The position numbers were made by a program, and so were the translations under genes. Below, one piece after another: positions 1 to 9,552 of a stretch of DNA of 64,000 nt. The stretch is taken from the NCBI GenBank assembly GCA_024274915.1, contig JAJSAC010000063.1:1-64000 (forward strand), in the 5' to 3' direction. The notes under the pieces are model-generated. The model was not told the origin of the DNA, did no database searches, and saw nothing but the letters and a program-made list of their open reading frames with translations. The stretch's first letter is position 1. Each line of letters opens with the position of its first letter. Origin of the DNA: Thermodesulfobacteriota bacterium. GTDB taxonomy: Bacteria > Thermosulfidibacterota > Thermosulfidibacteria > Thermosulfidibacterales > B14-G1.

Positions 1-3000
1 AATGCCGTGGGCGAGGGGTCCTATGTAGAAGTCACTGACATGGGGGTTGGCATTCTTGGTACAGTGGGGTCTTCGTCTTTCTCCAATAGTGGGGTCATCT
101 CCACCAATGCAGTGGCGGGTAATGCATCTGAGGAAGATTCTTGGGTGTACCTTGGTTGGGGGGACTATTATCCGATCTATGGAGTTCTCTTTGGTGATAG
201 TGTAGGCAGCTTCGACAACAGCGGCACCATATCAGCTATCGCCCAGGCAGGGAGTGCCAGTGGATATGACTCTTATGTGGGTATCGGTGGTGTCTTTGGC
301 ACAATCTTCGGCTATTTCGGAGGTGACGTAGGCAGTTTCACCAACACCGGCACCATAAGCGCCAGTGCGGTGGTGGGTGGTGCCAGCGAATACGGTTCGT
401 GGGTTGAAATATACGACGTCTATGGTGCCTACTTTGGTGGCTATGTAAGTACCTTCACCAACTCGAGTCCGGACACCATCAGTGCCAGTGCAAGCATAGG
501 GGACGTGAGTGGCGAAGATGCCTATGCTGAGATCTGCAGCTACTATGAAGGTTCGGCCGGTGTTACAGGTGCCTACTTCTACTACCCTGTGGGTAGCTTT
601 GAGAACAGCGGTACCATCAGTGCCAGTGCGAGCATAGGAGATGTGAGTGGCTATGATGCTGGTGCTGATATTTACAGTTATTACGAAGGCTCACCAGCAG
701 TAACAGGTGCCTACTTCTACTATGGTGTGGATAGCTTTAAGAACAGTGGCACCATCAGTGCCAGTGCAAGCATAGGGGATGTGAGTGGAGAGGACGCCTA
801 TGCTGAGATCTGCAGCTACGACGATGAGGCTCCTGCTGTGGCAGGTGTGTTTTTCTATGATGAGGTGGGCACCTTCACCAACTCAAGCCCGGACACCATT
901 AGTGCCAGTGCGAGTATAGGGGATGTGAGTGGCGAAGATGCCTATGCTGGGATATGGAGTTATTATTCGCCAGCAGTAACAGGTGCCTACTTCTACTACC
1001 CTGTGGGTAGCTTTGAGAACAGCGGTACCATCTCTGCCAGTGCAAGCATAGGGAACGTGAGTGGCGAAGATGCCTATGCTGAGATCTGCAGCTACGACGA
1101 TGAGGCTCCTGCTGTGGCAGGTGTGTTTTTCTATGATGAGGTGGGCACCTTCACCAACTCAAGCCCGGACACCATCAGCGCCAGTGCAAGCATAGGGGAT
1201 GTGAGTGGAGATTATGCCGATGCTGAGATTTACGGCTACTACGAAGGTTCGCCAGCAGTTACAGGGGCTTACTTCTACTATGGGGTAGATGATTTTGATA
1301 ACAGTGGCACCATTAGTGCCAGTGCGAGCATAGGTGATGTGAGTGGCGATTATGCCTATGCTGAGATCTGGAATGATGACTATGAGGCACCTGCAGTGGC
1401 GGGTGTCTTCTTCTACGATGAGGTGGGTACCTTCACCAACAGTGGAGACATCTTGGCCAGTGCGAGCATAGGCGATGTGAGCGGAGACTATGCCAGTGCT
1501 TACATAGATGGTTACTATGAGGGTTCGCCAGCAGTTACAGGGGCCTACTTCTACTACCCGGTGGGCAGTTTTGATAACAGTGGCACTATCTCTGCCAGTG
1601 CGAGCATAGGTGATGTGAGTGGCTATAGAGCCGATGCTGAGATTTACAGTGATGACTATGATACCGCAGCTGTAGCAGGCGTCTTCTTCTACGATGAGGT
1701 GGGTACCTTTACCAATTCAAGCCCGGACACCATCAGCGCCAGTGCGAGCATAGGTGATGTGAGTGGAGAAGGTGCCTATGCTGGGATTTACGGTTACTAC
1801 GAAGGTTCGCCTGCAGTGACAGGAGCCTATTTCTACTATGGTGTGGACAGCTTTGAGAACAGCGGTACCATCTTGGCCAGTGCGAGCATAGGGGACGTGA
1901 GTGGCGAAGATGCCTATGCTGAGATCTGGAATGATGACTACGAGGCTCCTGCGGTGGCGGGTCTGTTTTTCTATGATGAGGTGGGTTCCTTTAATAACAG
2001 TGGCACCATCAGCGCCAGTGCGAGCATAGGCAACGTGAGTGGCTATGATGCTGGTGCCTGGATTTACAGTTATTACTATTATGCACCGGCAGTAACAGGA
2101 GCCTATTTCTACTATGGTGTGGATAGCTTTGATAACAGCGGTACCATCTTGGCCAGTGCGAGCATAGGCGATGTGAGTGGAGATTATGCCTATGTTGGGA
2201 TTGGGGCTTATGAAGATGAGGCTCCTGCGGTGGCTGGTGTATCCTTCTACGATGAGGTAGGTACCTTCACCAACTCAAGCTCGGATACCATCGGTGCCAG
2301 TGCGAGCATAGGTGATGTGAGCGGCTATGATACCTATGCTGAGATTTCTGGCTACTACGAAGGTTCGCCTGCAGTAACAGGTGCCTACTTTTACTATGGT
2401 GCGGATAGCTTTGATAACAGCGGCACCATCAGCGCCAGTGCGAGCATAGGTGATGTGAGTGGAGAGGATGCCTATGCTGAGATTTACAGTGATGACGATG
2501 ATACCGCTGCTGTAGCAGGTGTGTTCTTTTATGATGAAGTTGGTACCTTCACCAATAGTGGTACCATTTCTGCCAGTGCAAGCATAGGGGACGTGAGTGG
2601 AGATTATGCCTATGCCGGGATTTACGGCTATGACGAAGATGCGCCTGCAGTAACAGGTGCCCACTTCTATTACCCTGTGGGCACCTTTGAGAACAGCGGT
2701 ACCATCTCTGCAAGCGCCCAAATAGGGAATGCCAGTGGGTATGATTCGGAGATTGAGGTGTACGATATCAACGGTATCTACTTTGATGACGAGGTGGGCA
2801 CCTTCACCAATTCAAGCCCGGACACCATCAGCGCCAGTGTTGTGGCGGGTGATGCCAGTGAGACTGATGCCTCAATTCAATTGGGAGAGCCGTTTGATGG
2901 AGTCTACGGTGTAAAGTTTGGAGACTATGTGGACAGTTTCAGCAACAGTGGAACAATAACTGCCTCTGCTCGTGCCGGGGATGCCAGTGGAGAGGATGCC

Positions 3001-4923
3001 ACAGTTGGGATTAGTACTGTTGTGGCAACGGTATTTAATGGAGTGGGGAGTTTCACAAATGAGGGTAATATACACACCGATGTGGTGGTTGGTGATGCTA
3101 GCGGTACCGATAGCTCTGTAAGTGTTGATACAATCGGAGGAGCAGTATTCATGGGAGATGCTGACTCGGTTGTCAACCGCGGCAATATCACCACCTCGGT
3201 CTCTGCAGGAAGTGGCAGTCAGGTTTCGCACGTATCAGCTTTGACCTCTTTTGGGGGATATGCAGATATCACAAACTATGGCAATATAGGGACACAGATC
3301 ACTGTTGGGGCCGATTCCTATGTGGACCATGTGTACGGTGTGCACCTGTGGGGTTCTTACGGCTCCTTTACAAACTATGGCAATGTTTTCCTCTATGTTG
3401 ATCCTATCTTTGTTATAGGTGGTGGGGGCGGCTCTGCAACTGCAGATAGCGCCGCTGGGATCTACGTTGAGAACTCCGAGGTGACTATATCCAGTCCGGG
3501 CACCATCTATCTCTACACGGACATTCCCGATGCAGACATCAGGACCCTGTGGATGAAGGACTCTTACGTCACTTTCCTGGATAAATTTGGGATCGTCTTT
3601 GGCTCCCCTGGCATCACCAAGAGGCCCATATATCTGGATGACATGGGGACCACCCTTGACCTGAACGGTGCCAGGTTGGTTGCCTATGCCGATAGGGACC
3701 TCAAGATCAATCACCCGTATTACCTCATAGAGCTCAGTGATCCCGAGGTGGATACGGTGTCCGATTACTTTGGTGGCCTCATTGATGGTACCAGGAACCC
3801 CGATATCAGCCCCAGTTGGTATGGACCTGCCCGTGGGGAGGATGCGCCGGAGGAAGTGGCGGTTATCTGGAGATATGACCCCCAACACTCCACGGCGGAT
3901 TTGTCCATCCATGCCTCTCAGGTGGTGGCTAGGAACATGATGAGCTTTGTCACCTCCCACCTCATGTATAACAAGCTCCTGTGGTGGGTGACAGAGAAGG
4001 GAGAAGAGGGGAATGTGAAGCTGGCGGACAGCGGCCAGATAGCCACTGAAGCGGGTCCTCCAGTGGCAACGGCGGCATCGACTACCAGGGAGTACAGGAA
4101 CGGTGCCTTCTTCTATCCCGTGTACACCGACGTGGAAGCTGACGATCTGGGTTACGATGCCCATGGCATAGGCTTCACCCTTGGTCTTGAGCGCATGGTC
4201 ACCGATGCTGTGAACGTGGGGATCTTTGGAGGAATCTCCAAGGTGGACGTGAACTTCAACGACTATGATTACGGTGGCATTGACGACGAGCAGGACATTT
4301 ACACCGTAGGGCTCTATGTCAATTACGCCTGTCGTCCCTGGTATCTGGGAATGGTTGCCATGGGCTACGGGGTGCAGCATGACTACGAAGGACGCACAGG
4401 TCCTGACTACAACATGAGGGAGACTGCAGACTACTGGAGCCACGGATTCGAGGGCGAGCTGGTGGGTGGCTATGTCCTGGGAGACCAGAGGAACTGGATG
4501 ATCATGCCCGAGCTGGGAGTGGGCTTCAGCTACTGGAGGGTGGGCGATTACAAGACGGACGCTGACTACTCCAACTGGGACAAGGAGTACGACAGCGAAG
4601 ACGACAGCTACTTCCGCTCCATTGTGGGGCTTACGGGTTTGAAGAGGTGGGTGGTCAAAGACACCAAGATAGACCTGTTGGCCTCGGTGAAATGGGAGCA
4701 GGCGTTGGGAGACAATGATATTTCCATAACCCAGTCCATACCCGGTATAGGCTCCGGTAAAGAGGACGTGGAAGAGGATATTGGAGATACCTCCATAGTC
4801 GGAAGACTAGGCTTGAGTCTGACCATAATGGATAGGGCCAAGCTCAACCTGACCTTCAGGAGCGAGTTCAACGAGGACTATACCGTGTACTCTGGCCGGG
4901 TGTCCCTGGGAATCTCTTTCTAG
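1..4923 (+). CDS. Giant repetitive autotransporter-type outer membrane protein (5'-truncated by window edge)
   Basis: Frame is open from base 1; about 46-aa tandem repeats (SGTISASASIGDVSG...AVTGAYFYYGVDSF) followed by a C-terminal beta-barrel-like region ending ...YSGRVSLGISF with terminal Phe. Confidence 0.85.
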   Translation, partial: NAVGEGSYVEVTDMGVGILGTVGSSSFSNSGVISTNAVAGNASEEDSWVYLGWGDYYPIYGVLFGDSVGSFDNSGTISAIAQAGSASGYDSYVGIGGVFGTIFGYFGGDVGSFTNTGTISASAVVGGASEYGSWVEIYDVYGAYFGGYVSTFTNSSPDTISASASIGDVSGEDAYAEICSYYEGSAGVTGAYFYYPVGSFENSGTISASASIGDVSGYDAGADIYSYYEGSPAVTGAYFYYGVDSFKNSGTISASASIGDVSGEDAYAEICSYDDEAPAVAGVFFYDEVGTFTNSSPDTISASASIGDVSGEDAYAGIWSYYSPAVTGAYFYYPVGSFENSGTISASASIGNVSGEDAYAEICSYDDEAPAVAGVFFYDEVGTFTNSSPDTISASASIGDVSGDYADAEIYGYYEGSPAVTGAYFYYGVDDFDNSGTISASASIGDVSGDYAYAEIWNDDYEAPAVAGVFFYDEVGTFTNSGDILASASIGDVSGDYASAYIDGYYEGSPAVTGAYFYYPVGSFDNSGTISASASIGDVSGYRADAEIYSDDYDTAAVAGVFFYDEVGTFTNSSPDTISASASIGDVSGEGAYAGIYGYYEGSPAVTGAYFYYGVDSFENSGTILASASIGDVSGEDAYAEIWNDDYEAPAVAGLFFYDEVGSFNNSGTISASASIGNVSGYDAGAWIYSYYYYAPAVTGAYFYYGVDSFDNSGTILASASIGDVSGDYAYVGIGAYEDEAPAVAGVSFYDEVGTFTNSSSDTIGASASIGDVSGYDTYAEISGYYEGSPAVTGAYFYYGADSFDNSGTISASASIGDVSGEDAYAEIYSDDDDTAAVAGVFFYDEVGTFTNSGTISASASIGDVSGDYAYAGIYGYDEDAPAVTGAHFYYPVGTFENSGTISASAQIGNASGYDSEIEVYDINGIYFDDEVGTFTNSSPDTISASVVAGDASETDASIQLGEPFDGVYGVKFGDYVDSFSNSGTITASARAGDASGEDATVGISTVVATVFNGVGSFTNEGNIHTDVVVGDASGTDSSVSVDTIGGAVFMGDADSVVNRGNITTSVSAGSGSQVSHVSALTSFGGYADITNYGNIGTQITVGADSYVDHVYGVHLWGSYGSFTNYGNVFLYVDPIFVIGGGGGSATADSAAGIYVENSEVTISSPGTIYLYTDIPDADIRTLWMKDSYVTFLDKFGIVFGSPGITKRPIYLDDMGTTLDLNGARLVAYADRDLKINHPYYLIELSDPEVDTVSDYFGGLIDGTRNPDISPSWYGPARGEDAPEEVAVIWRYDPQHSTADLSIHASQVVARNMMSFVTSHLMYNKLLWWVTEKGEEGNVKLADSGQIATEAGPPVATAASTTREYRNGAFFYPVYTDVEADDLGYDAHGIGFTLGLERMVTDAVNVGIFGGISKVDVNFNDYDYGGIDDEQDIYTVGLYVNYACRPWYLGMVAMGYGVQHDYEGRTGPDYNMRETADYWSHGFEGELVGGYVLGDQRNWMIMPELGVGFSYWRVGDYKTDADYSNWDKEYDSEDDSYFRSIVGLTGLKRWVVKDTKIDLLASVKWEQALGDNDISITQSIPGIGSGKEDVEEDIGDTSIVGRLGLSLTIMDRAKLNLTFRSEFNEDYTVYSGRVSLGISF
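484..2720 (+). repeat. About 16 tandem passenger repeats of ~138-141 bp arranged as an A/B dimer
   Basis: GCCAGTGC(A/G)AGCATAGG recurs about every 138-141 bp; two alternating repeat types in the translation. Confidence 0.9.
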
Positions 4924-4946
4924 ACCTTGGCTTAAGACGGGAGTCA

Positions 4947-4979
4947 AGCCCCCCTCCAAAAAGGGGGGCTTTTTATTTT
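4947..4979 (+). terminator. Rho-independent terminator
   Basis: AGCCCCCCT-ccaaaaa-AGGGGGGCT followed by TTTTATTTT right after the autotransporter stop. Confidence 0.9.
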
Positions 4980-5098
4980 CATGGAGGATCCCTTTGCCAC
5001 GGGTTCAGGCAGCGTTCCATTGAGCGTGTCTGTTTTGACTTAGGGGGAAGGTCTTACTGGATAACCTGGAAACCTTGTGAAGCCTTGCAGTGTTTTCC

Positions 5099-5353
5099 CA
5101 GGACTTCCCCCAAAATTCCCTTCCTGGTAAAGGCATCATGTTCAGAATCCTGGATTTTTTCTCTCCAACAAGTGAAAGGGCGGGGCATTCCTCCCTCCCT
5201 TGCCCATGGCTGATAGCTGATGGCTCATGGCTCATGGCTGATAGCAACTGTGAGCTATGAACCATGAACTACGAGCTATGAACTATGAGCTATCATCTCT
5301 GCGTTCGGAACACCCCGCCCTGACCCATAGGACTAAAACTGGGGGAAGTCCTG
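5099..5353 (+). mobile_element. MITE-like element copy 1 (255 bp)
   Basis: TIRs CAGGACTTCCCCCA (5099-5112) / TGGGGGAAGTCCTG (5340-5353); flanking GTGTTTTCC / GTGTTTCCC (8/9 match); homologous to copies at 14277 and 54810. Confidence 0.88.
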
Positions 5354-5431
5354 GTGTTTCCCCCCTTGAAAATATTGGCCACAAGAGTATTCTCACAGGA
5401 CAAATCTTAAGAGTCGGAGGGACGTGGACCT

Positions 5432-6637
5432 ATGTTGGAGCGGGAGTTTTTGAGGATTAAGAGGCTTCCCCCTTACGTCTTCGCCATTGTGAATGACCTC
5501 AAGTACAAGGCAAGGCGTAGGGGAGAGGATATTATAGACCTGGGCATGGGGAATCCCGACATCCCCACCCCCACCCACATCGTGGACAAACTGGTGGAGG
5601 CGGCCAGGAATCCCAGGAACCACAGGTATTCCAGCTCCAAGGGTATTCCCAAGCTCAGGGAGGCCATTTGCAACTGGTACAAGAGGAAGTTCAACGTGGA
5701 CCTGGACCCTGAGACGGAAGCCATAGCCACCATTGGGGCGAAGGAGGGCATTGCCCACTTCACCCTGGCGGCCCTGAGGCCCGGGGATGTGGCTCTGGTG
5801 CCCACTCCCACCTATCCCATTCACGCCTATTCCATTGTGATAGCTGGGGGCGATCTGAGGAGTGTGCCCCTTCTGAATGGCACAGACTTCTTCGAGAGCC
5901 TTATGAAGGCTGTGCGCCAGACCTGGCCTGTGCCCGAGATGCTTATTCTGAGTTTTCCCCACAATCCCACCACCAAGGTGGTGGATATGGAGTTCTTCTA
6001 TAAAGTGGTGGACTTCGCTAGGGATCACGACATCATTGTGGTCCACGACTTTGCTTATGCTGAGCTGGTTTTCGATGACTATTGCCCTCCCTCCATTCTC
6101 CAGGTTCCCGGGGCTAAAGATGTGGCGGTGGAGTTTTATTCCCTCTCCAAGACCTATTCCATGCCTGGATGGCGGGTGGGTTTCATGGTGGGCAACTCCA
6201 AACTGGTGGAGGCCCTGGCCAAGCTGAAGAGTTACTATGATTATGGCATCTTCCAGCCCATCCAGATCGCCGCCATCGTTGCCCTTAATGGTCCCCAGGA
6301 GTGCGTTAAGGAGATCGTGGATACCTATAGAAGAAGGCGAGATGTCCTGGTAGACGGCCTGAATCGCATAGGTTGGAGAGTGGAGAAGCCTAAAGGCACC
6401 ATGTTTGTATGGGCCGAAATCCCGGGCGAATATAAACACATGGGTTCTCTGGAGTTTTCCAAGTTTCTCCTGAAGGAGGGTAAGGTGGCGGTCTCTCCCG
6501 GCATTGGCTTTGGTTACAACGCCGACGACTATGTGCGGTTTGCTTTGGTGGAAAATGAGCAGCGGATTCGCCAGGCCCTGAGGGGTATGAAGAAAGTCTT
6601 AACCCTGGGGGAGAAAAAGAAATGGGTGGCCGTGTGA
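5432..6637 (+). CDS. alaC: PLP-dependent alanine/aspartate aminotransferase, AlaC-like
   Basis: Full-length similarity to class I/II aminotransferase Ala[27 protein letters not shown]. Confidence 0.85.
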   Translation: MLEREFLRIKRLPPYVFAIVNDLKYKARRRGEDIIDLGMGNPDIPTPTHIVDKLVEAARNPRNHRYSSSKGIPKLREAICNWYKRKFNVDLDPETEAIATIGAKEGIAHFTLAALRPGDVALVPTPTYPIHAYSIVIAGGDLRSVPLLNGTDFFESLMKAVRQTWPVPEMLILSFPHNPTTKVVDMEFFYKVVDFARDHDIIVVHDFAYAELVFDDYCPPSILQVPGAKDVAVEFYSLSKTYSMPGWRVGFMVGNSKLVEALAKLKSYYDYGIFQPIQIAAIVALNGPQECVKEIVDTYRRRRDVLVDGLNRIGWRVEKPKGTMFVWAEIPGEYKHMGSLEFSKFLLKEGKVAVSPGIGFGYNADDYVRFALVENEQRIRQALRGMKKVLTLGEKKKWVAV

Positions 6638-7977
6638 GCCCGGAGTCTCCGAAAGGTCGTGGGACTTTTCGGGATGCTATTGGGATTGGTCTCATCGGCT
6701 TTGGCACTGTGGGCACTGGGGTGGTGCGTATTCTCATGGAGAAGGGTGAACTCCTCAAGGAGCGCTTGGGTGCCCAGCTGGAACTGGTAAGGATTGCTGA
6801 TGTGGACCTGGTGAGACCCAGGGATGTCCAGGTGGACGCATCCCTTTTGACCACTGATGCCATGGAAGCCATTCACCATCCCCAGGTGGACGTAGTGGTA
6901 GAGCTTGTGGGTGGTATAGAGCCTGCCAAGAGCTTCATTTTGGAGGCTCTTGGGGCAGGTAAGCCTGTGGTGACGGCCAATAAAGCCCTCCTGGCTGAGG
7001 CTGGGGAAGAGATCCTTCGGGCCCTGGAAGAGACAGGTGTCGATCTGGGTTTTGAGGCCAGTGTGGCAGGAGGTATCCCTATCCTGAAGGCCTTGAGGGA
7101 AGGTTTGGTGGCTAACACTATCTCCTGTATTTACGGTATTATCAATGGAACGGCCAATTATGTTCTTACCATGATGGAGAGGGAGAGGCTCTCTTTCCAG
7201 GAGGCTCTGGCCAACGCCCAGGCCGAAGGTTACGCCGAGGCTGATCCCACCCTGGATATCAGTGGTATGGACGCCGCCCACAAGGCTGCTATCTTGGCCA
7301 CCATGGCCTTTGGACGCTACTTCAAGGCCCAAGAGATCTATGTAGAGGGTATAGACCGGGTGGACTCCAAAGACATACTCTACGCCCAGGAGCTGGGTTA
7401 TCGGGTTAAACTGCTGGCTATAATAAAGGGCGGTGATCGGGTGGAGATTCGGGTTCACCCCACCATGATACCTCTGGACCATTCCTTGGCCAAGGTGGAG
7501 GGGGTTTTCAATGCCGTCTACGTAGAGGGTGATGGGGTGGGCCCTACCATGTTCTATGGCCGTGGGGCAGGGGAGATGCCCACGGCCAGTGCTGTGGTGG
7601 CCGATGTGGTGGACATAGCCCGGGACCTTTTGAAGGGGGTGGGGCGCAGGGTGCCTCCGTTCTCCTATGATAAACTGGATAGAGAGGTGGCACTAAAGCC
7701 CATGGACGAGGTGGTGACCCGGTATTACATGCGGTTTACAGCCCAGGATCGTCCGGGGGTACTCTCCAAGATCTCGGGGATCTTGGCTTCCAGGCATATT
7801 TCCATAGAGTCGGTGATCCAGAAGGGACGCCGAGAGGAAGGTACGGTTCCTGTGGTGATGATGACCCACGAGGCTACGGAGAGGGACGTGAGGGAGGCCT
7901 TGGAAGAGATAGATCGGCTGGATGTCATTGGCAGGAAAACAGTTCTTATCCGGGTGGAGGACGGGGGAGGCTGGTAG
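6622..7977 (+). CDS. hom: Homoserine dehydrogenase with C-terminal ACT domain
   Basis: [28 protein letters not shown] region [19 protein letters not shown]. Confidence 0.93.
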   Translation: MGGRVSPESPKGRGTFRDAIGIGLIGFGTVGTGVVRILMEKGELLKERLGAQLELVRIADVDLVRPRDVQVDASLLTTDAMEAIHHPQVDVVVELVGGIEPAKSFILEALGAGKPVVTANKALLAEAGEEILRALEETGVDLGFEASVAGGIPILKALREGLVANTISCIYGIINGTANYVLTMMERERLSFQEALANAQAEGYAEADPTLDISGMDAAHKAAILATMAFGRYFKAQEIYVEGIDRVDSKDILYAQELGYRVKLLAIIKGGDRVEIRVHPTMIPLDHSLAKVEGVFNAVYVEGDGVGPTMFYGRGAGEMPTASAVVADVVDIARDLLKGVGRRVPPFSYDKLDREVALKPMDEVVTRYYMRFTAQDRPGVLSKISGILASRHISIESVIQKGRREEGTVPVVMMTHEATERDVREALEEIDRLDVIGRKTVLIRVEDGGGW

Positions 7978-8061
7978 TTTTTTCCTATTATCCCCCTTCT
8001 GAGTTGAAGAAATTTCTGTTTAGTATAGATTTTAGTTATCTGAATCCTGAAGGGGAGAGAG

Positions 8062-9285
8062 ATGGCCAAATACGTGGTACTCCTCGGCGACGGCATGGCT
8101 GACGAGTCTTTAGAGGAGCTAGGAGGAAAGACGCCCTTGGAGGTGGCTTCCGTACCTAACATGGATAGGATGGCCCAAGAGGGGATCTGCGGCTGGGTGA
8201 GGACCGTGCCCCCGGGAATGCCCCCAGGTTCCGATGTGGCCAACCTTTCGGTTTTGGGTTTTGATCCGGCCAGGTACTACACAGGCAGGGCCCCTCTAGA
8301 AGCCGCCAGCATGGGGGTGGAAATGGGTCCTGGGGATGTGGCCTATCGTTGCAACCTGGTGACGGTGAAGGACGGGATCATGGAGGACTACAGCGCTGGG
8401 CACATCTCATCGGAGGAGGCCTCTTTGCTCATAAGGGACCTTCAAGAAACCCTGGGGAACGAAGAGTTTTCTTTTTATCCCGGGGTGAGCTACCGCCATT
8501 TGCTGCTGTGGAGGGACGGCGGGGATGCAATAGAGACAACGCCTCCCCATGACATTTCTGGTAGGCCTATCCGGGACTATCTACCAAGGGGAGAGGAATC
8601 GGAGAAGATTTTAGAGCTTATGGAGAGGTCCCGGGAAGTCCTGGCCCGTCATCCTGTTAACAGAAGGAGGGTGGAGGAGGGCAAGAACCCTGCCACCATG
8701 ATTTGGCTTTGGGGCCAGGGGGAACGACCCAGTTTGCCTGCTTTTCGGGATGTTTACGGTTTGAGAGGAGCTGTTATCTCGGCGGTGGATCTCATGAAGG
8801 GGTTGGCTGTTCTTCTGGGGATGGAACCCATAAGTGTGCCTGGGGCCACAGGCTATCTGGACACCAATTATGAGGGCAAAGCCCGGGCGACTTTGGACTT
8901 TCTCCGGGAGAAGGGGGACCTGGTCTACTTGCATATCGAGGCCCCCGATGAGGCAGGGCATCAGGGGGATGTGGAAGCCAAGATCCGGGCCATTGAAGAT
9001 ATAGATTCTCGGGTGCTCCCCCTCCTTCTGGATGCGGCCCATTCCAGCGAGGAACCCTTCAGTATCCTGTTGCTCTGCGATCATCCCACCCCCATCACCA
9101 TCAAGACCCACACGGCAGATCCCGTACCTTTCGTGATATGGCGAAGCCACCAGGAGAGGGCAGGGGAGGGGGGCTACAACGAAAGGGCCCTCCAGCACCT
9201 CACCCCCTACACCATAGAGGAGGGCCACAAGCTCATGTCCCTCTTTCTGGGCCATCTCTGCCACGGGTGCGGGGGCTGTGGGTAG
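8062..9285 (+). CDS. apgM: Cofactor-independent phosphoglycerate mutase family (ApgM type; possible homoserine kinase)
   Basis: MAKYVVLLGDGMADESLEELGGKTPLEVA, HIEAPDEAGHQGD; lies between hom and lysC. Confidence 0.85.
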   Translation: MAKYVVLLGDGMADESLEELGGKTPLEVASVPNMDRMAQEGICGWVRTVPPGMPPGSDVANLSVLGFDPARYYTGRAPLEAASMGVEMGPGDVAYRCNLVTVKDGIMEDYSAGHISSEEASLLIRDLQETLGNEEFSFYPGVSYRHLLLWRDGGDAIETTPPHDISGRPIRDYLPRGEESEKILELMERSREVLARHPVNRRRVEEGKNPATMIWLWGQGERPSLPAFRDVYGLRGAVISAVDLMKGLAVLLGMEPISVPGATGYLDTNYEGKARATLDFLREKGDLVYLHIEAPDEAGHQGDVEAKIRAIEDIDSRVLPLLLDAAHSSEEPFSILLLCDHPTPITIKTHTADPVPFVIWRSHQERAGEGGYNERALQHLTPYTIEEGHKLMSLFLGHLCHGCGGCG

Positions 9286-9287
9286 GA

Positions 9288-9392
9288 GAGGCTAAGGGCT
9301 AAGGACGAAGGGCTGGAGGCTAAAGGCTAGAGGCTAAAGGCTAGAGGCTAAAGGCTAGAGGCTAGAGGCTAAAGGCGAAGGGCAGAGGGTAG
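9288..9392 (+). repeat. Heptanucleotide tandem array, 15 units of RRGGCTA type
   Basis: GAGGCTA AGGGCTA AGGACGA AGGGCTG GAGGCTA AAGGCTA GAGGCTA AAGGCTA GAGGCTA AAGGCTA GAGGCTA GAGGCTA AAGGCGA AGGGCAG AGGGTAG, 105 bp with no phase break. Confidence 0.95.
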
Positions 9393-9403
9393 TGAATAAA
9401 ATT

Positions 9404-9425
9404 TGTGGTTTTTGTCACAAAAACC
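9404..9425. promoter_or_regulatory. Palindrome upstream of lysC, candidate operator
   Basis: GGTTTTTGT-C-ACAAAAACC (9407-9425); overlaps TGTGG-N6-TCACA (9404-9419). Confidence 0.45.
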
Positions 9426-9552
9426 GTTGAAGGTGGTGGTTCCTTTTGCTATGGAGGGGGGCAAGTTTTGAGAAAGCCTTGCGAGGATTCCAAGGTCTCT
9501 GAGGCCTGGAGCCTGGGGACTGGATGGGGATTTCTTCCAGGAGGGAAGAGCG

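Noticed and set aside
484-2720. Regular ~140-bp spacing considered as a CRISPR-like or satellite array
   Set aside because: Repeats are coding, in frame and translate to a coherent passenger; no short repeat/unique spacer structure
2275-4443. Long minus-strand ORFs opposite the autotransporter (2275-2721, 2872-3231, 3235-4443)
   Set aside because: Antisense shadows of a repetitive, GC-biased coding sequence; translations show no recognisable domain, and the plus frame has clear repeats and a barrel
5005-5460. ORFs 5005-5265(-), 5257-5460(+), 14238-14441(+), 14084-14314(-) and 54895-55461(+) as genes
   Set aside because: They run through the MITE copies; peptides such as LSAMSHEPSAISHG reflect heptad repeats read in frame, and no start/RBS or domain supports them
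9393-9552. Lysine riboswitch upstream of lysC
   Set aside because: The leader is short and I could not identify L-box conserved helices; only the palindrome at 9407-9425 stands out
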